Source of the DNA: Didymodactylos carnosus
Taxonomy: Eukaryota > Rotifera > Eurotatoria > Philodinida > Philodinidae
Length of the DNA stretch: 63,563 nucleotides
Assembly (NCBI GenBank): GCA_905250885.1
Contig: CAJNOQ010000203.1
Location: 1 to 63,563, forward strand
Direction of reading: 5' to 3'
This document shows, one piece after another, positions 48,501 through 63,280 of this stretch. A program made the translations under genes and the position numbers. Numbering within the stretch: the first letter of the stretch is position 1; each line of letters starts with the position of its first letter. The notes under the pieces were generated by a model. It saw only the letters and a program-made list of their open reading frames with translations. It ran no database searches and had not been told where the DNA came from.

Positions 48501-51500
48501 TATTTACCAACTAATTTCTGATTTTGGAAATGCGTCAACAATGCATTCACAGACTATTTCACGTCCTTCAAATACGGCAAATTTTTTCTCTCTATTCAAG
48601 ATAAATGGTGCATCTAAAGTAGAAAATAGAATTTTTCATCAATAAACATATTCTTAAAACATAAATTTTAATACTTACACTGTATCCACACATCGGATGT
48701 TACATTTGATATTGCTTCTTTACGATCAATACCAGTATTCAACCAATTTTTTACTTCACATGTATATTTTCCAGAATGAAGTCGATAAGCAGATGGAATA
48801 GTATATTCACTAAAATTTTGATTTGTTGAACATGGTAGACTGATTAGTTCTTGATCAAAATGAAACCATCGAATACTATGACATGATGGATTTGCATTAA
48901 TTGAACATTTTAAATTTAATCGTTCTCCTTGATTCAATATAATTTTTGGTGTGAGAGATAATTTTGGTTTGTCTATTTTGAATTAGAAAAAATTTAAATA
49001 TAAACAATTTCTATTATCTACATATTTCTTCTTACTTACATAAAACAATCACATTAACACTAGCTTCAGAGATACCAGCCGTATTTCGAACACGACATGT
49101 TAATTTTCCTTCATCTGATTGAGTAAAATTAGAATACAATTGATCTTGATTTTGACCTAGAAAAAACATAATATGAAAAATCTAAAAAAATATTTTTCGT
49201 GTACACTTTTTGCTAATTAAGATGGTACAACAACACTAGTTATACTTCTTATTTCGACACTATACATTGTATGAAATTCATTCGTGTTGTTTATGAAGAA
49301 GATAATGATAGATAATCTTTCTTATATTGTGTTGCATGAGCGATGCGTCTATGCCGGAAGTCTTATTTTTGATAGATAGACATAATAATATAATTTACAA
49401 TGGCTCTACATGACTACTATTTTTATTAACGCTGTCTTTTAAGTAAAACTTTATATTGTAGATAGACACGCATTTATTTCTAAAAAAAATGAATAATATA
49501 TTTCTAATTCAAACAATACACTCATCTTCAAGACTCATATGAATTTATATTTTCTGTAATAAATAAAGAATCTAACAGCCATACTCTCTTCTTTCACTTC
49601 ATAGAGTGTGTGACAACGAGATTGAATACTCTTGTTCATAGAGATAGAAATTCGAAATAGAGAATAAAGTCAATATTGAACAGTTAGTTATACTATTTTG
49701 TGTAAGAGTGTAAAGTGAACAACTATCGACATTTTTTAATAGTATTAATTGATCTCTATATTTGCATAAGGCTTCAAGTTAAACTACATTACATTGTCAT
49801 TTTTCTTTTAAGTGTTTCCAATTGACACTTGAACATTGATTAATCTAGACTTATCAAATTAAAATGAAGAAAGTCGAAATTAACAACGTAGTTCGAATCA
49901 AATACCAAAAAAATGTCCTTCGCTGTTGTTATTATTGTTTGTTGAGTAAAAAAAAAGTTCTTTGTAAGTATAAGCAGATGTTAGACAAAAAAACTGAAGA
50001 ATATATTTAATTATCACATATAATATCATTTTGCTATAGTCAAATACGGTTAACCGAAAAAATGCCACACAAATTGATACATATAAGTGATTTGATAGAA
50101 CATACCGTTTATTAATTGATCATTTCTTAACCATTCAATACTATTTTGAGACGGATTAGCAATTATTGAACATTGAATTATATCGTATGTATTTTCGATA
50201 ACGGTTAATGTTCGTTGAACTTGTTTTGTTTTCCAAAATATATTGACGATGGGCTTAACTATAAAGAAAAATGAATAAAACAAAACTTGTTTTTCTCTCT
50301 CACTCTCTTTCTCTCGCTCTCTTTCTTCTAATAAATATATCGTCTAAAAACTAAAAGTGTATAGGTGTGTACTTCAAATTCTTTTTATGATTATAAGTTA
50401 TATTAATCCACTGTAGAAAAAGTTCATATTGTCTCTCACTGTACATACTGTATGTACGTGTGTATGCTTAATTGTAAGAACATTTGCGCTTCATGACAAT
50501 CGTACTTATTAAGTTTTACATTCCTTTTGTCATTGTTCGCCTCATCTCACTCTCTTTTTCTCTCTCATTCTAGTCACTATTGTTTTCGAAGATTTCGCGA
50601 CGAGACATATAGATTTATAACTCATTAACGGTTGTTGTCAAATACTCAAATCGATAGTATAACTTTTAAATAAAGAAAAAAGAGAGAGAAGATCTTTCTT
50701 TTCCAAAAATTTGTTCAAAAAATCATTTCCATTTTCAACGATCTTATACTGGAATTCGAGTATAAGCAATTAGTAAACCTAACTGGTTTTTGATACTACA
50801 TCTTACAAAAGTTAAAAATAGTGATAGAAAAAGAAAGGATAATATTTGAATATGTTTACCTTTTATAGTTCCGACAGACAGCTATTAACACCATCAAAAC
50901 TCAATTTTAAATTGACTACTTCCTTTCTCTCTTTCTCATTTTCTCTATTTGTCATTTATTTGTTCTTTCTTTTCAAGAATAGAATATTAAAAATAAAAGT
51001 CAAATGATGAGATTTAACACATGTGTAAATACATCAAACAAAGTTCATTAATATGGCATATATAAGGAGGTGTTTGAGTTGATGGTTATTTAAAATAATA
51101 CAAACTTAAAGATATAAATTTTGTTTATGTAGTGAACTAATGCATATATTCTGATTTTATCTTATATCGAACGGTTAGTTACTTACAAAATACTTCAAGT
51201 TTCAATTCAATATTTGTTTCTTTTGTACTAGCTTCATTAGACACTTGACAACGTAAAATATTTGAATTATCATCATGATTTAATTTTAACGATATTATCG
51301 AATAACTAGAAAATTGACTTGTTTGATTTCCAGAATATCTAAAAATAAATTACAATTAGTTTAGAAGACCAAAGTTTTATCACTATTCACTAACTTTTGA
51401 ATTAATTTATCATTTATGTACCATTCAAATGTTGGATTGGGATATGTACGTTCAGTTGTACTAAAATAATATAAAAATATAATATTCTAACACTAACCAA

Positions 51501-54500
51501 TTGTAAACTAAAATTAACATTTACCAATTAAATGATACGGCTGTTTCCTCATGAACGGGAAGGTGTGGTGACGCGTTTAAACGAAGTCGAGATGGTGGTA
51601 CTAAAAACGAAAATCTTCAACATATTAAAAGAGTGATCTACATTTTAATTAGCTTTTATAGAAAAAAAATCCACATATTTGTTGAATATTACAATATAAG
51701 CAGTTTTCTCACAATTGAATTTCTCATTTTTTTTATTATTAAAATATCTGAGACCCTTCTACTTTTCTTCTACTTTTCTTTTTTTCTTTGAACAATAGGT
51801 TATTTATACCAGTAACTGTACGTAGTTTCAAATTCCATAAAACAATTTTATTTCTCCACTATGAACGCTAGATGTAGTAACTGTAAAAGAAATTTTCATA
51901 ATGTGCATTTTTTCACTAGTTTATTATATATTCGACAAATTCCTCCTTATTCTAGCATCTGCTTTGAAAATTCTTGTTTTTATTCATTATAGGTGTTGTA
52001 TCACATTTATCACCTGTTTTAAACGACATGTTCACATATCTCTAAAGCGTCTTATACAGAATAAATTAAATAGCAGCCAAATGTTTTTGTCAACGATTAG
52101 TCTATTATTTCCAACACACACATACACGCAATTGTCACACCTTTTGTTATTGTGTTGAATCTTTACCTATAATTATTTCAAGGTGTATCTCTTATTATCA
52201 TATCTGTTGAACGTGTGAATATTTCAATTAATCGAACATCTAATTAATCGACATGTCTCTCTGTTAGTATAACGAGAAAGATGACACAAATGATAGAACT
52301 CACGAAAAACTAACTATTCAGATCATATTGTTTATTCACTAATTGTTCTCTCTTAGTCTTTCATTTTATTTTTCACTCTTTTTATTCGAGTTATTGAAAC
52401 TAATTGTTATAATGGAACAATTCTCTGTAATTAATGTCACAATTAAGACTTGCTCACAATAGAGCGGTCAACAAAATAGTCACACGCAATGTTTCAAAGA
52501 ACGTATCTTCACATGTATCGTTTTCAGACAATTGAAAATATAAAAATATAAAGGAAAAAAAACGATCGCTATTAAACGTTGCGACAGATTTGTTATTGAT
52601 TGACTTTCACTTACAGCTGTATTCATAATATGTCTCTTGTTTGTTTAAAAATTGATGTGTGGAAAAATGATGACTAACGATCTTAATCAATCGTTTGTTT
52701 AGTGAACAACATGCTCATTTTTATTTTATTTTTTGGTACATGCGTACAAATATGATACAATGGCATAGTCATGGAAAAGCGTCATTATAAATATCTGAGA
52801 AAAGAACATAAAATAATTATTTGATATGTTAAAAGAAAAAAATAGATACATTCTTTTTGGTATTGAACAGATCTCTCAGAGTTTATAATTGATTGGACGA
52901 CTGTTGTTTGTATTTTCGATCGATCAATATACATATACATATACATAGATATATGAGTAACCTTTAGGTTTTTATTTTCATTTCTAAATATGTTAGTTGA
53001 CCCTACGTGCAACAGACAGTTCATCCGGTTATGATTTATAAACTAACCTCACTTATTATTTATTTATTTATTTATTTATTAACAAATTATAGATCATACG
53101 CAAAAAAATAGTTCAAATAATAAACAAAGATCCGTTTGATGGTATTTCATTGAAAAACTTCATATGAAAAACTGAAGTAGATTTTGATGAGTAAGACGGA
53201 AGTGCTATTTTATCACACGCAATGCTTTTTGTCCTATTACTATTATGCAATATTCATCAATAATTAAATAAAGAATATGGAATCAAAAATTAATTTTTTT
53301 CCTTTCTTTTTTAGTAATTTAATATTAGAACTATTTTTATGGTTTCAATGTATAGAATTTTTTTTTCTTCTATAATTTAAGCACACAAATGTCAATGTGT
53401 TGTTGATGTAGACAATCATCTCTCCTATATAGAAATAAACTCTAATAGAGATGAGAAAAAGAGATAATAATTTCGATTACGTAAAATATTTAACAATTTG
53501 CTTGAGGAATACAAATAAAAAAGAATTTTGTAGATAAACTACAATGTCTATGACTCATTTTACTGACGCTAAATATATAATGATGACATTTCCATACGAC
53601 TAACAGCTGTTGTTATAAATAAGAAATAGATTTTTTTTGTTTAGAATTACTACATCGTTTTTTTCTTCGTTAGTAACACAAACAGAAGATATAATTTATA
53701 AACATTTCTTATTTCTGTATAGTCTGTTATGCAATAATTAACGTATTGAAAATGCATGCGTACACGCAAGCACGTAACTCACCATGTATATAGTCTTGCA
53801 TGACATATTACAACAATAATAATAATCATAATCATACTAGCAGAAGGATAATTTAGATATTTATATCATGCATATGATTAATATGAGACACTGAACAAAA
53901 GCGCGTCGTTTTTTATTTAATACACGTTTACCAGAAAAAATGACAGTTGCCTATTTCTTTTTTTACTCATTTTCATATATCAGAGCCATCACATTTGTCT
54001 TGTCATAAATCTGTTATTCTAATTGATAAACGTCATTGTGTTTAAAGAAACAATAATCCTTGATGCAGTTTACAAGTAGTTACTACGTAAGCTGTCATTG
54101 CCTAATTTTAAAACTTAAAAGAAAGTAGAGTTTTATTTTTATTTTTTAAAAACTGAAATCTACTCAAACGTTAATCAAGTATATTTTGATCTACAAAATA
54201 TATTTCATCATTTGACTAAAATGCGCTACGGAAGAGAGATTTTAAAAAACAAAATGTGATTTACTAACCTATGACCGTTAATTGAAAACGATTTTCTTCT
54301 TTTGCTGTAAAATTTTGACATTTATATTCACCAGTATCTTCTAATTGAACATGCAACACTGTCAATTCATATGTCTCAAAATCTAATTGTTGTATAATGT
54401 AATTTGCTGGATCATTCGATATTGAATTGACACCAATAACAGTTGTATCATCTTTGTACCATAGAATAATGCCTTCCGATGATGATGATGATGATATTAA

Positions 54501-54689
54501 TGTTTTTAATGGAATTTTTCGTTGTTGTTCTTGTCGTAGACCACTATATAGACGACATGTTAATGTCACGTTAACATTTTCTCGTACTTTAATTGTTTGT
54601 ATCGTTGAAGAAGATGTAGCAATAAATTTCAATAGATAAATAATGAAAATAATTATCATTAAAAATGTTTTAGTTTTTAACCAATTCAT
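45542..54689 (-). CDS. Ig/FN3 single-pass cell-adhesion receptor, two alternative C-termini
   Basis: Exons (minus): 54269-54689, 51525-51600, 51395-51460, 51187-51338, 50106-50258, 49040-49156, 48679-48972, 48508-48613, 48367-48449, 48203-48298, 48056-48136, 47909-47998, 47794-47854, 47678-47733, 47248-47622, 47098-47187, 47020-47035, 46833-46948, 46684-46758, then 45542-45888 (956 aa) or 46549-46607 (860 aa). All junctions keep phase. A signal peptide (FLMIIIFIIYLLKFIATSSS) precedes five Ig domains with their Cys and YxC pairs (LTCRL/YKCQN, FNC/LRCQV, IQCSI/LTCRV, LKCSI/YTCEV, VCECI/YRCQA). Then come one FN3 (PDPPSALQIINLTHSSFTVGW), a Cys-containing juxtamembrane part unlike a standard domain, one TM (VIAGLCAIALLIIITVCY) with RRHKRK stop-transfer, and a Ser-rich tail. 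Five Ig plus FN3 resembles the nephrin/IGSF9 group; I do not assign an ortholog. The long tail ends YEVVV, a possible PDZ ligand. Exon 47020-47035 is only 16 nt. Intron 1 is 2.7 kb. Confidence 0.88.
46549..46607 (-). CDS. Alternative terminal exon of the Ig/FN3 receptor
   Basis: After a 3' splice site (CTATTTCAG), this exon completes the codon left by exon 46684-46758 (G + AT = Asp), encodes VITTGFANVKRGLKSSSD and stops at 46549-46551 with no donor before the stop. The downstream exon at 45888 begins with the same AT in the same phase. Using this exon would give a receptor lacking the 115-residue tail and its YEVVV end. Direct evidence is the open frame, splice site and matching phase; use in transcripts is inferred. 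Confidence 0.6.
53057..53082. repeat. (TTTA)n microsatellite in the receptor's first intron
   Basis: About six tandem TTTA/ATTT units. Other simple tracts in the same introns are CT-rich runs near 50295-50330 and an ATACAT run near 52925-52948. Confidence 0.8.
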
Positions 54690-55401
54690 TAGTCAATTGA
54701 TTAGATAGTACTTCTAGAAGAGAATAAACATTTCATTAGAATCGACTTACTTTTAAGAATGTAGAAAGATGAGTAGATTATTGACACTTTAGCAAATTAA
54801 AAAAAATAATCAATAAGAGTTATATCGAGTCTATTGCACAACTACAACAGTAGGTAGACAAGAAATAATAAATTTACGTTTGCAGTCAAGCAGAAAACTA
54901 AATTCATGTGTTTGGTGGGTGTCTCTGTTTGTACAAGGTCGATTTTATGTTTTTCGATAATTTAAATTACATCAACTTTACCTACGCGATCCATTTTATT
55001 TCAATTAGTATTGCTCTAACTTTTGACCATCAGGTCCAGATAATTTGCTGTTTTTTGTACTTACATAAGAAACGATAAATTTTAACACATTCCGCTGTAT
55101 ATCTATATATGTGTGTGTGTGTGTGTGATCAATTCGTGTTTTTATATACACATTTTCCTCTCTACTTTAATCTCATCTACATATATTCACCTTCACTTTA
55201 AAAATGTACATATTTATGATCAGAGTAAATGTTGTATGGAACTTTTTAGTAGTACAACAATATTAACAGTTTTTCCTGCTTCTGTACGTAGATATATACA
55301 TGACGATGATGATCATTGAACATTTGTCGTTGAGACTGCTCTCTTTCTACCACTGAAAAAAACCGAACGAAAAAAAAAAGTAAAAGTTTTTTCTCTCTCC
55401 C

Positions 55402-55408
55402 TTGCTCT

Positions 55409-55431
<23 letters not shown>
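55402..55431. repeat. (CT)n microsatellite
   Basis: About fifteen CT units followed by an imperfect CT-rich extension to about 55442. A (TG)n run lies 275 bp to the left at 55110-55128. Both lie upstream of the Ig receptor start and probably outside its coding transcript. Confidence 0.85.
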
Positions 55432-55441
<10 letters not shown>

Positions 55442-58400
55442 TTTTCCTTTCTGAAAGAACTGTACTGTCTATTTTTCAGTACATATGTTTACTTCTTCGT
55501 TTTTTGAAGTTCATTGAATTAAATGATTCATATTCAACAGAACATGTACGTGACCAAGAACACGAGTCTCATTCAACAATAATAATCATTAACGATTAAT
55601 GTTAGTGTAAAAGAAGAAAAAGATTCTTATGTTTAGTGACTGATTGTTCTAATACGATATGTTTGAAGAATATAGACGTGATTAAATATATTTTTATAGA
55701 ATAGAAAATAAAGTTATTGTACTGATAGAAATATCAGTTAGATCATTTAGTAATATGATCATTAGTTAGTAAATGAGAAGATGAGAAAGCTTATATTCTA
55801 AATGTGACTTAATTTAGTAATAATTGCATCATTTAATCAAACAACTAGGAAAAATAGAAACATTTTTTTAGTAAACGAATTCTAACTAGTTTAATAATTT
55901 AGTCAAATATTTGAATAAGATTCTTTTTAATTTTTGAGAATATTACATTGTCTTTTAGTTTTAAATGTAGTCTAACGTCTCTTATTCAAGTAAAACAACT
56001 ATTCTTTCCTTTTTTAGGATTAGTTAAACAAACTGTCTTCTATGATCTTTACGCGTAATGATACTTGATTTCATGTTCAATGACTATGTGTTATCCGATG
56101 CATTAATAATTATAATTTGTTACGGTTAGTGAAAGAAGTCGAACGGAATGAGAAACGAATGAATGAAACACATTTTTTTTTCTCCTAATAATATTATGTT
56201 TCATCTTCTCTCTTCATTCTTCTATTGATTGATAAAAGAGATGCGTCGAATTTCACGTTGAGTTACAGATTCTTTATTTTTTCAAAGAAGAAGATAGTAT
56301 TTTTCGAGTAATTATCTCATTTTTTGTTTTTCGTTCTGTATTTTTAATTTAAATATGCGAAATCGATCGTACACACAGTTGGAAATTTATATTTTCCTTT
56401 TCAAAGTATACTTACTATTTTGGCATGCGCCTGCTGATAAGAATAAACTGTTATATTTATCATTATCGTTTAAAACAAAAGAGGACTCTTTTTTATTACC
56501 TTCAAGGCAAATAGATACCGTCGTTATTGTTATCAAATCGTCTATAATGAGAACGCGAAGAGAAACAAAATTTTTCTTTCATTTGAACAGCATACTGTAT
56601 TCTCATTTATAGACGTGTTACTACTATAGTTGTCTATTATTTTATATTTGTGATAATTCATGGTAAAATAATTGCCTTTAAGACAAAAATATGGAAACGA
56701 AGCGATAAATTAATCAATATATAAACTGCTCGATGATAAATGTTCACCTCTTGGCTAAAAACTAGCAGTTGATAATATTTAATTATCGCTCATATAAACA
56801 AACAATCCTTGAACAGAATACATAGATAGGTAATAGGATTTTCTTCTTTTGATGATATAGATTGAACATGAAAAATCAATCTTTTTAAGGCAGTCTATCA
56901 GAAAGTGATGAAATGGGCATAGAATTATGGATAGTAGAAAATACGAATATCATATCATTGTGTTCAGTAGTAGAAGAAAACAAAAATTGGCAGTTGAAAG
57001 TGAAAATAATCAAATTCTAACAATGTTTAAAAAATTTGTTTAGAAAAAAATCAATTAATCTGAAGAGATCACGTTAGATGTCATTTTAGAGAAATTTTTC
57101 TATAATCTGAGAATGATTTAAATTAAGATTGCAATACATTAATTAGTTTTCTTCTGATTCTTTCTTGCGGATATTACGAAACGAAAAGTTTTAATTGTTC
57201 TTATGTTTATTTCTATTACGAAACATACGGTAGCAGTCTGTGTTTATTAATTTAACAGAAATATATTACAAGAATGTTTTCAAGCGTATATGAAAAAATA
57301 AATATATCCTGTGGTGACATATAAAGGAGGAGAAAGTTTTTATGATTAAGTTGTTCTTTCTACTGATTGATACTTTACTATGAACAGATATAAGATTTGA
57401 AGAAGAAGAAGAAAAAAAAAAAAAAAGAACATCGAGAAAATATGTATTTTATTTGATCAATAGATTTTTGATCATGTTTTCTTAGTTGTGCTTGAAGGCT
57501 TGCTGCATTTTTATTCTCTCTTTCTCTTGTATTTGAAACTGTACATGTTTTGATTAATTGTGTATTCCATATAAAACATATACAATTACTCTCTTCTACT
57601 TTTAATATCAGAATCTTTTCTTTTTTTTTTTCTTTTAAAAAACGATCAGTTTTCACTTATGGAATTTATTTGTTGTATTAGAAACCTTGAACTGTTCTTT
57701 CTCTTTTTTCTTTTCCAGTTCAATGAATAAGTCACAATGATGATTATATTAGATTATAGAGAGTTTATACCAAATATCAGCACGAACGTTTAGATGATCA
57801 ATACTAATAAAAAAAAAAAAAACGTTTTTTTTTTTTTACAGGTAACACTCGACAAACGAAGGAGCAGAACATTTAAAATGGATTCAAATACATGCATTGT
57901 TATATACTTATCGTAATTATTCTTCTCTCGTGTGTTATGACTAAAGAAATTTAGATGTGATTTATAAATTTAAATACGTTTAGAAGATTACTTCCACTTT
58001 TCAGACATGGTCAGATATATAACTAGTACAAATGTACCTTCGTGTTCTTTCAACACATACCATTTTCCTGTAAACAATGAAATTGACTCTCTATCTTATT
58101 TGTTGTTGTATTATAGTGACAAACAGTTGATGTTGTCCCAATATATTTTTAAATGGGTGTAACTAAATACTCTCTATCCTGTATGTGAGTATGTAATGAA
58201 CGTGTTTCCATCTAGATTCCAACGATGTTTTTTACTGCAAACAAATAATAATTTTTTCGTTTTTTCCAATACTATGACACGTAGATGTTCATTCTTTTCT
58301 CTTAATAAATTCATAATATGTTCATTTTTCAAAAAGAAAAGTGCCGCATTAAAGATTTTAACACCTTTTCAGTCTCACACACACCTTTAAAAATTGTTCA

Positions 58401-59197
58401 ACCTATTCCATAGAAGAAAGAAAGTGATGAATAAATAATGGGATAATGCTTATAACCTGTCAATGTGCATACACAGTAAGGTCATACTAGCTACAAAAAA
58501 ATGAAAAAAAAAAAAATCAAAGTCTTTTTTCTTTAACAGAGAGAAAGATATGCAAACATAAATATATTATTTCCATCGTACCGCATATCTGAAATATGAT
58601 GATTCTGTTATATTAAAAAAAAAAAGAAAATGAATTTTAGATCAAGGCATGTTCGATAAAAGTCATTGTGATGATGATACTGCCTTGAACTACAGAATGA
58701 ATGATCGATTGAACAAACAAGAATAAGCACGATCAGAGAGAAACCATAGATATTAAAATTAATTTTTTTGTTCATGACACAAACGATACATATTGTTCAA
58801 TTGTAGTGCATTTCGTGTACGTGCATTTAATTAAAAATCGCGTCTCAATTTCTGACAATTCTGGCACTAACTCTTAATCTTGGCTCAAACTACTCGTGTG
58901 TCCAATGTAAAGACGAGTAGTTTATCTTTCTTTTGTCTACAAAGTGTTGAATGTCGAATATGAAAAAGTTATTATTATCTATGGATATATTTATAAGATT
59001 ATACTATTGTTTCGCTTAAGAAAGAATAAGAGCTTAACATACGGTCATCGTGTCATTTTGGAAGTGTGACTACAAAAGTTATCTAATCTTAAATGTCTAG
59101 TATCTGACATTTGCAATAGTAACTCTATTTAAAAGTTCAGTAAAAATGATTTAATGTGCAGATTTCATAGCATCTTCAATTTTAATCGGTGTCTACC

Positions 59198-59987
59198 ATC
59201 AGCGTCAAAATATAGTACGTTGTTTTTTTAATAGCTTTTAAGCAGTGATATGTGAAGATGTGGAATTTTCGCTGTTCAGAAGCCCAAAACCGGAGATACA
59301 TCTTTTCTTAATAAAAAGAAATCTCAGAATTATTTTCGAAAGTAAGTGGTTGAATACTGGAAAGAAGTATTCTAAGTCTCTAGAGATTAAAATGACAATA
59401 TAATATTCTTTTTATATAGCTACAATATTTATCAGTAGTAGAGCATAGCTTAAACATTGTAAATTCTGAAGTTTTCAGCTCATTATGTTGTAAACCTTTT
59501 ATAGTAAGTGGAAACAGTCTTAATCTAATCTTTTTAAAACTTGGTTTTCACCAGATTTTTCGTTTTTCTAAAAACCAAACGTTTCTTTCAGATTCAATGT
59601 GATTGATTACTTATGTTTCATGCGATTTTAAGATTACCTCATGTCAGCGAATACCGCTGCTAGATCCCACGAAAATCTAATACTACGTCAGAGCCGCTGG
59701 AAATCAAGGTCTTGCTTGCCTCCCATTTTGAAAAGGATATTTTAGATTATCTGTGTATGTAAAAGAACGACTATGTTGTCATTTTAACTTCTAGAGACTT
59801 AGAATAGTTCTTTATAAACATCTATTCAACAACTTCCTTCTGAAAAGAATTCTGAGATTTCTTTTTATTAAGAAAAAGATATATCTCCGATTTCGACTTT
59901 TGAACAGCGAAAACTGCACATCTTCACATATCACTACTTAAAAGCTATTAAAAAAACAATGAATTGCGCTATATTTTGGCCCTGATA
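59198..59987. mobile_element. ~790-bp inverted-repeat element with ~210-bp arms
   Basis: The left arm begins ATCAGCGTCAAAATATAGTA and the reverse complement of the right arm begins ATCAGGGCCAAAATATAGCG. They align through TTTTTTTAATAGCTTTTAAG, GTGATATGTGAAGATGTG, TTTTCGCTGTTCA, TAATAAAAAGAAATCTCAGA and CTAAGTCTCTAGA to about 59403 on the left and 59772 on the right. The central 370 bp is unrelated between sides and non-coding. This is a non-autonomous TIR/foldback element. Arm divergence of very roughly 10-15% by eye implies an old insertion. No target duplication was found. Confidence 0.78.
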
Positions 59988-62900
59988 GCTGTTCAGTTCA
60001 TGGTTCATATTAAATTTTTGTCATCAAATGTAAAAAACTGTTTATTCTTTACTTACATCATTCTATGTTGTGGTTTTTTTTCTAGTACAACCATATAAAA
60101 TTCGACAACAACAATATTTATTTAGAGTTTCAATTTCTTCTTATTTTTGATATACACGTGTAAGATGACTGTTTTTTTTGCGTCAATAATTAGTCTAGTT
60201 TTGTTTAATTTTGTCTAAACGATATTTCATTACCTGTACCTGTATATGTGATAAAAATCGATTTTAAGTGAGCAAATATGAACATTATAATGTGAAGAGC
60301 TCAAAATTTGTGTATATGTTGAACATAACTCTAAATCTTATACATTGAAGAAAAAATTTTTTGTTCAATATCTTCAAAAATAATCCATTCATTTCTAACA
60401 AGATCAGTATTGTGGAACTAATTATTCTCATGTACTAGTGCAACGTTAAAAAAAAACATTTATGTTTCAAACTGATTTTCATTTGAAGAATTCAAAACGT
60501 ACTTAGTTATCGGTTATATTTTACCGTGTACATAGTTACACTTTTTACTATACTGTCTCTAATCTATACTAATTTTGTTTAAAAATGCAAGATTTTTTCA
60601 TAACAAATTTTCTTTGTAATAACATCAAAAATCAAATAAACAAACAAATAAATTTAAATTAAAGACAAATGACGTCATTCGCAAGATCTTTGCGTCACGC
60701 CACTTAAAGATTAAGTCTAATGTTGAACAAACATGAGACATATTTATAGTCAAGTACGCAGTATTTTGCTGTGTTTTTCATTATGCTACTTTCAAGTTTT
60801 TTTCTGAGCTATCTCCTTTCTTCTGTTTTGAAATCATAATAGTGAGTAAAGTCTTTATCAGGTGTATTTCGTAATCTTTTAGGTCTTGGAAACTTAGAAT
60901 TCGATTTTTTTTTCTATGACTTAATATACTTAGAATTTTTTTTTCAAAACGTATCAGAAAATCGAAATCTCTAAAGGTCCAGCATTGGATACGTTGCTGG
61001 TCGAAGGGCAAACAATGTTTAACTCGAATTAAGATACACGATTATATGATCAAATGAATTAACTCTTGAATTATTTGATGAATATGAGGATGAAGAGAAA
61101 AGGTTCAACGATCTAATCAACTTAAATATGCATAAACAAAGTAAAAATGTTGACCGCTTTGAAAATCGATATTTTTTAGAATATATCCTATTAGTTTGGG
61201 TTTCGGGATAGAAGGTAGTTTTGCTGCCCAATTCTTAGTTTTACTTGATTAATCAAAATTGAACATGGCTATAGAGAAATATTTTTCTTAGCTTAATCTT
61301 TGCTCGTAGACATATTTCTCGTGATGTATAAATGTCATTGGTATTTATGACCGGTTTTATCGAAGATTAGTTACACTAGAATGTGTTTGATGCCTGTGTT
61401 TCTTTTCTTCTATACACTATTTCATCTATACATATATATATATATATATATAGACGCATGTTTTGTATTGACTTATAGAAAATGTTTTATTCACTTAACT
61501 AAAATGTATGTGTATAGTTTGAGTGGAACTAGTTTAATTAATCAGGCAATTTTACTGATGTTTCAAATTCACATCATGCCGGATTAAACATATTTTTCTT
61601 TAGGACTATACGATCAAAACATTAGACATGCAACTTATTTTTTGTCATATTTGAATAAAAGCAACGACAAGGATATATATTTCCTCATTTGAACAACCGT
61701 CGGCAATCTATCCATAACGTAAATTTATCGTCAAATAAAACGTGCTGACGCGTAATGACACCTTCCACACAAATTTTTGAAGATTTAATTATACATTGTG
61801 ATCTCAACAAATTTATTTGTTAAACAACGTTTGAACCAGAATCAATGACTCTCTCTGTATTTTTGAATAAACTTTTTATCTTTCATAGCCTAGACTTCTA
61901 TTTTAAAAAATTCTCATTCAGTTTCGCTACAAATTCATGCTAAACATTTCGATTAGATCCAATGATGATAAAAGATGAGGAAGACGATACTGCAGAGCTT
62001 CGATATAGGTAATTTAAATTAAAAAACAAGTTAAAAACGATTACTACTTATTATTAACAAGTTAAACGAAGTTACCAGACTGTTTGAAGCATTATGTTTA
62101 CTATGTACAAAGGTGAGAACAAAATGTATTTGAGTAATTTCAAGTGTCGTTCTTTTACTGATTAAATTTAATTTCTAAAGAACAATTTATCGAACCGCAG
62201 CGTGTTTCCACAACATAATAGATTTCATTCTGTTATGTAAAAGTTCTGTTAGAAGTGTCCTTCCATCTTCTATAGTTTGAGTTTTCTAGAGGTCGTCACA
62301 GCGAAAAATGGCTCGCCGTTCATTTCGACTAGTTACACTTTAAGAGACAGTCTGTATGAAAGTCGAGTGTACGTAAAAGAGTGCGTTATTCGCTGAAAAC
62401 TTAGTTTTACCTCTGACCGTGTTTTCATTCGATTCTCCATTGAAAATAATCCAGAAATCCGGATTTCTAAGTCTTGGAAACGTTTGCTTCACGATTTATG
62501 AAATTTTTATGAAAAGTCCTTGAGAAAATGCTCGAAAATTGCTCATAAATCGCTTGCTTTTATATTTCAATTAGTTTTCTTTCGTTCTGTACTCTGAAAT
62601 TTTGTGTTACATACCAGTCGAAAGAGCGAAAAGAGCTGAACACAACAGGCGATTTTTTAAGTGTTAGACGACTGGAAGTTTAGTTTCGAAAAAAATTCAG
62701 TTTATCGAAATTGTGAAAACCCAAAAGCTCAGTTTTTTCCGTTAAAACTGCTTTTACGGAGGCAAAGCAAGTTGTTGCAGGATTCAATAAGCTTATCTTG
62801 TAGAATAGAGAATTCTCTACATAATGAACTACATGACACTGAATAGAAACCTCAGCAAAGTGTCCAAAAATAATCCATAATAAGTACTATTAAAATAAGA

Positions 62901-63280
62901 ATTTTTTCATTACGGAGTAGAGAGGCTAAGCTAGAAAGATTTTCCTAAAAACTTTTTGATTTTTTCTGTAAAATATGCAAATAATCTGTGTTGACCGATT
63001 CTGGCACAATTCTAGCGTGGAAATTCAAATTTGTTTGTCGAATATTCTAAAAGAGAAGCCCAAATCTCTTACATGCTCACCCTAATGGTATAATGTACTT
63101 TTGAATACATGCAAATTTATCGATCAATGAGCAATTAGATCATATTTGCTTTCTTAGCAAATGAATAAGTGCTTTAAAGTGTGTGACAAATTAAAACTTA
63201 CTAGTTATATAGCGTTTCACAGGACCTATAAACGATACTACTACTTTGAATTACTGAAAATATGCATGATCACTAGTATT

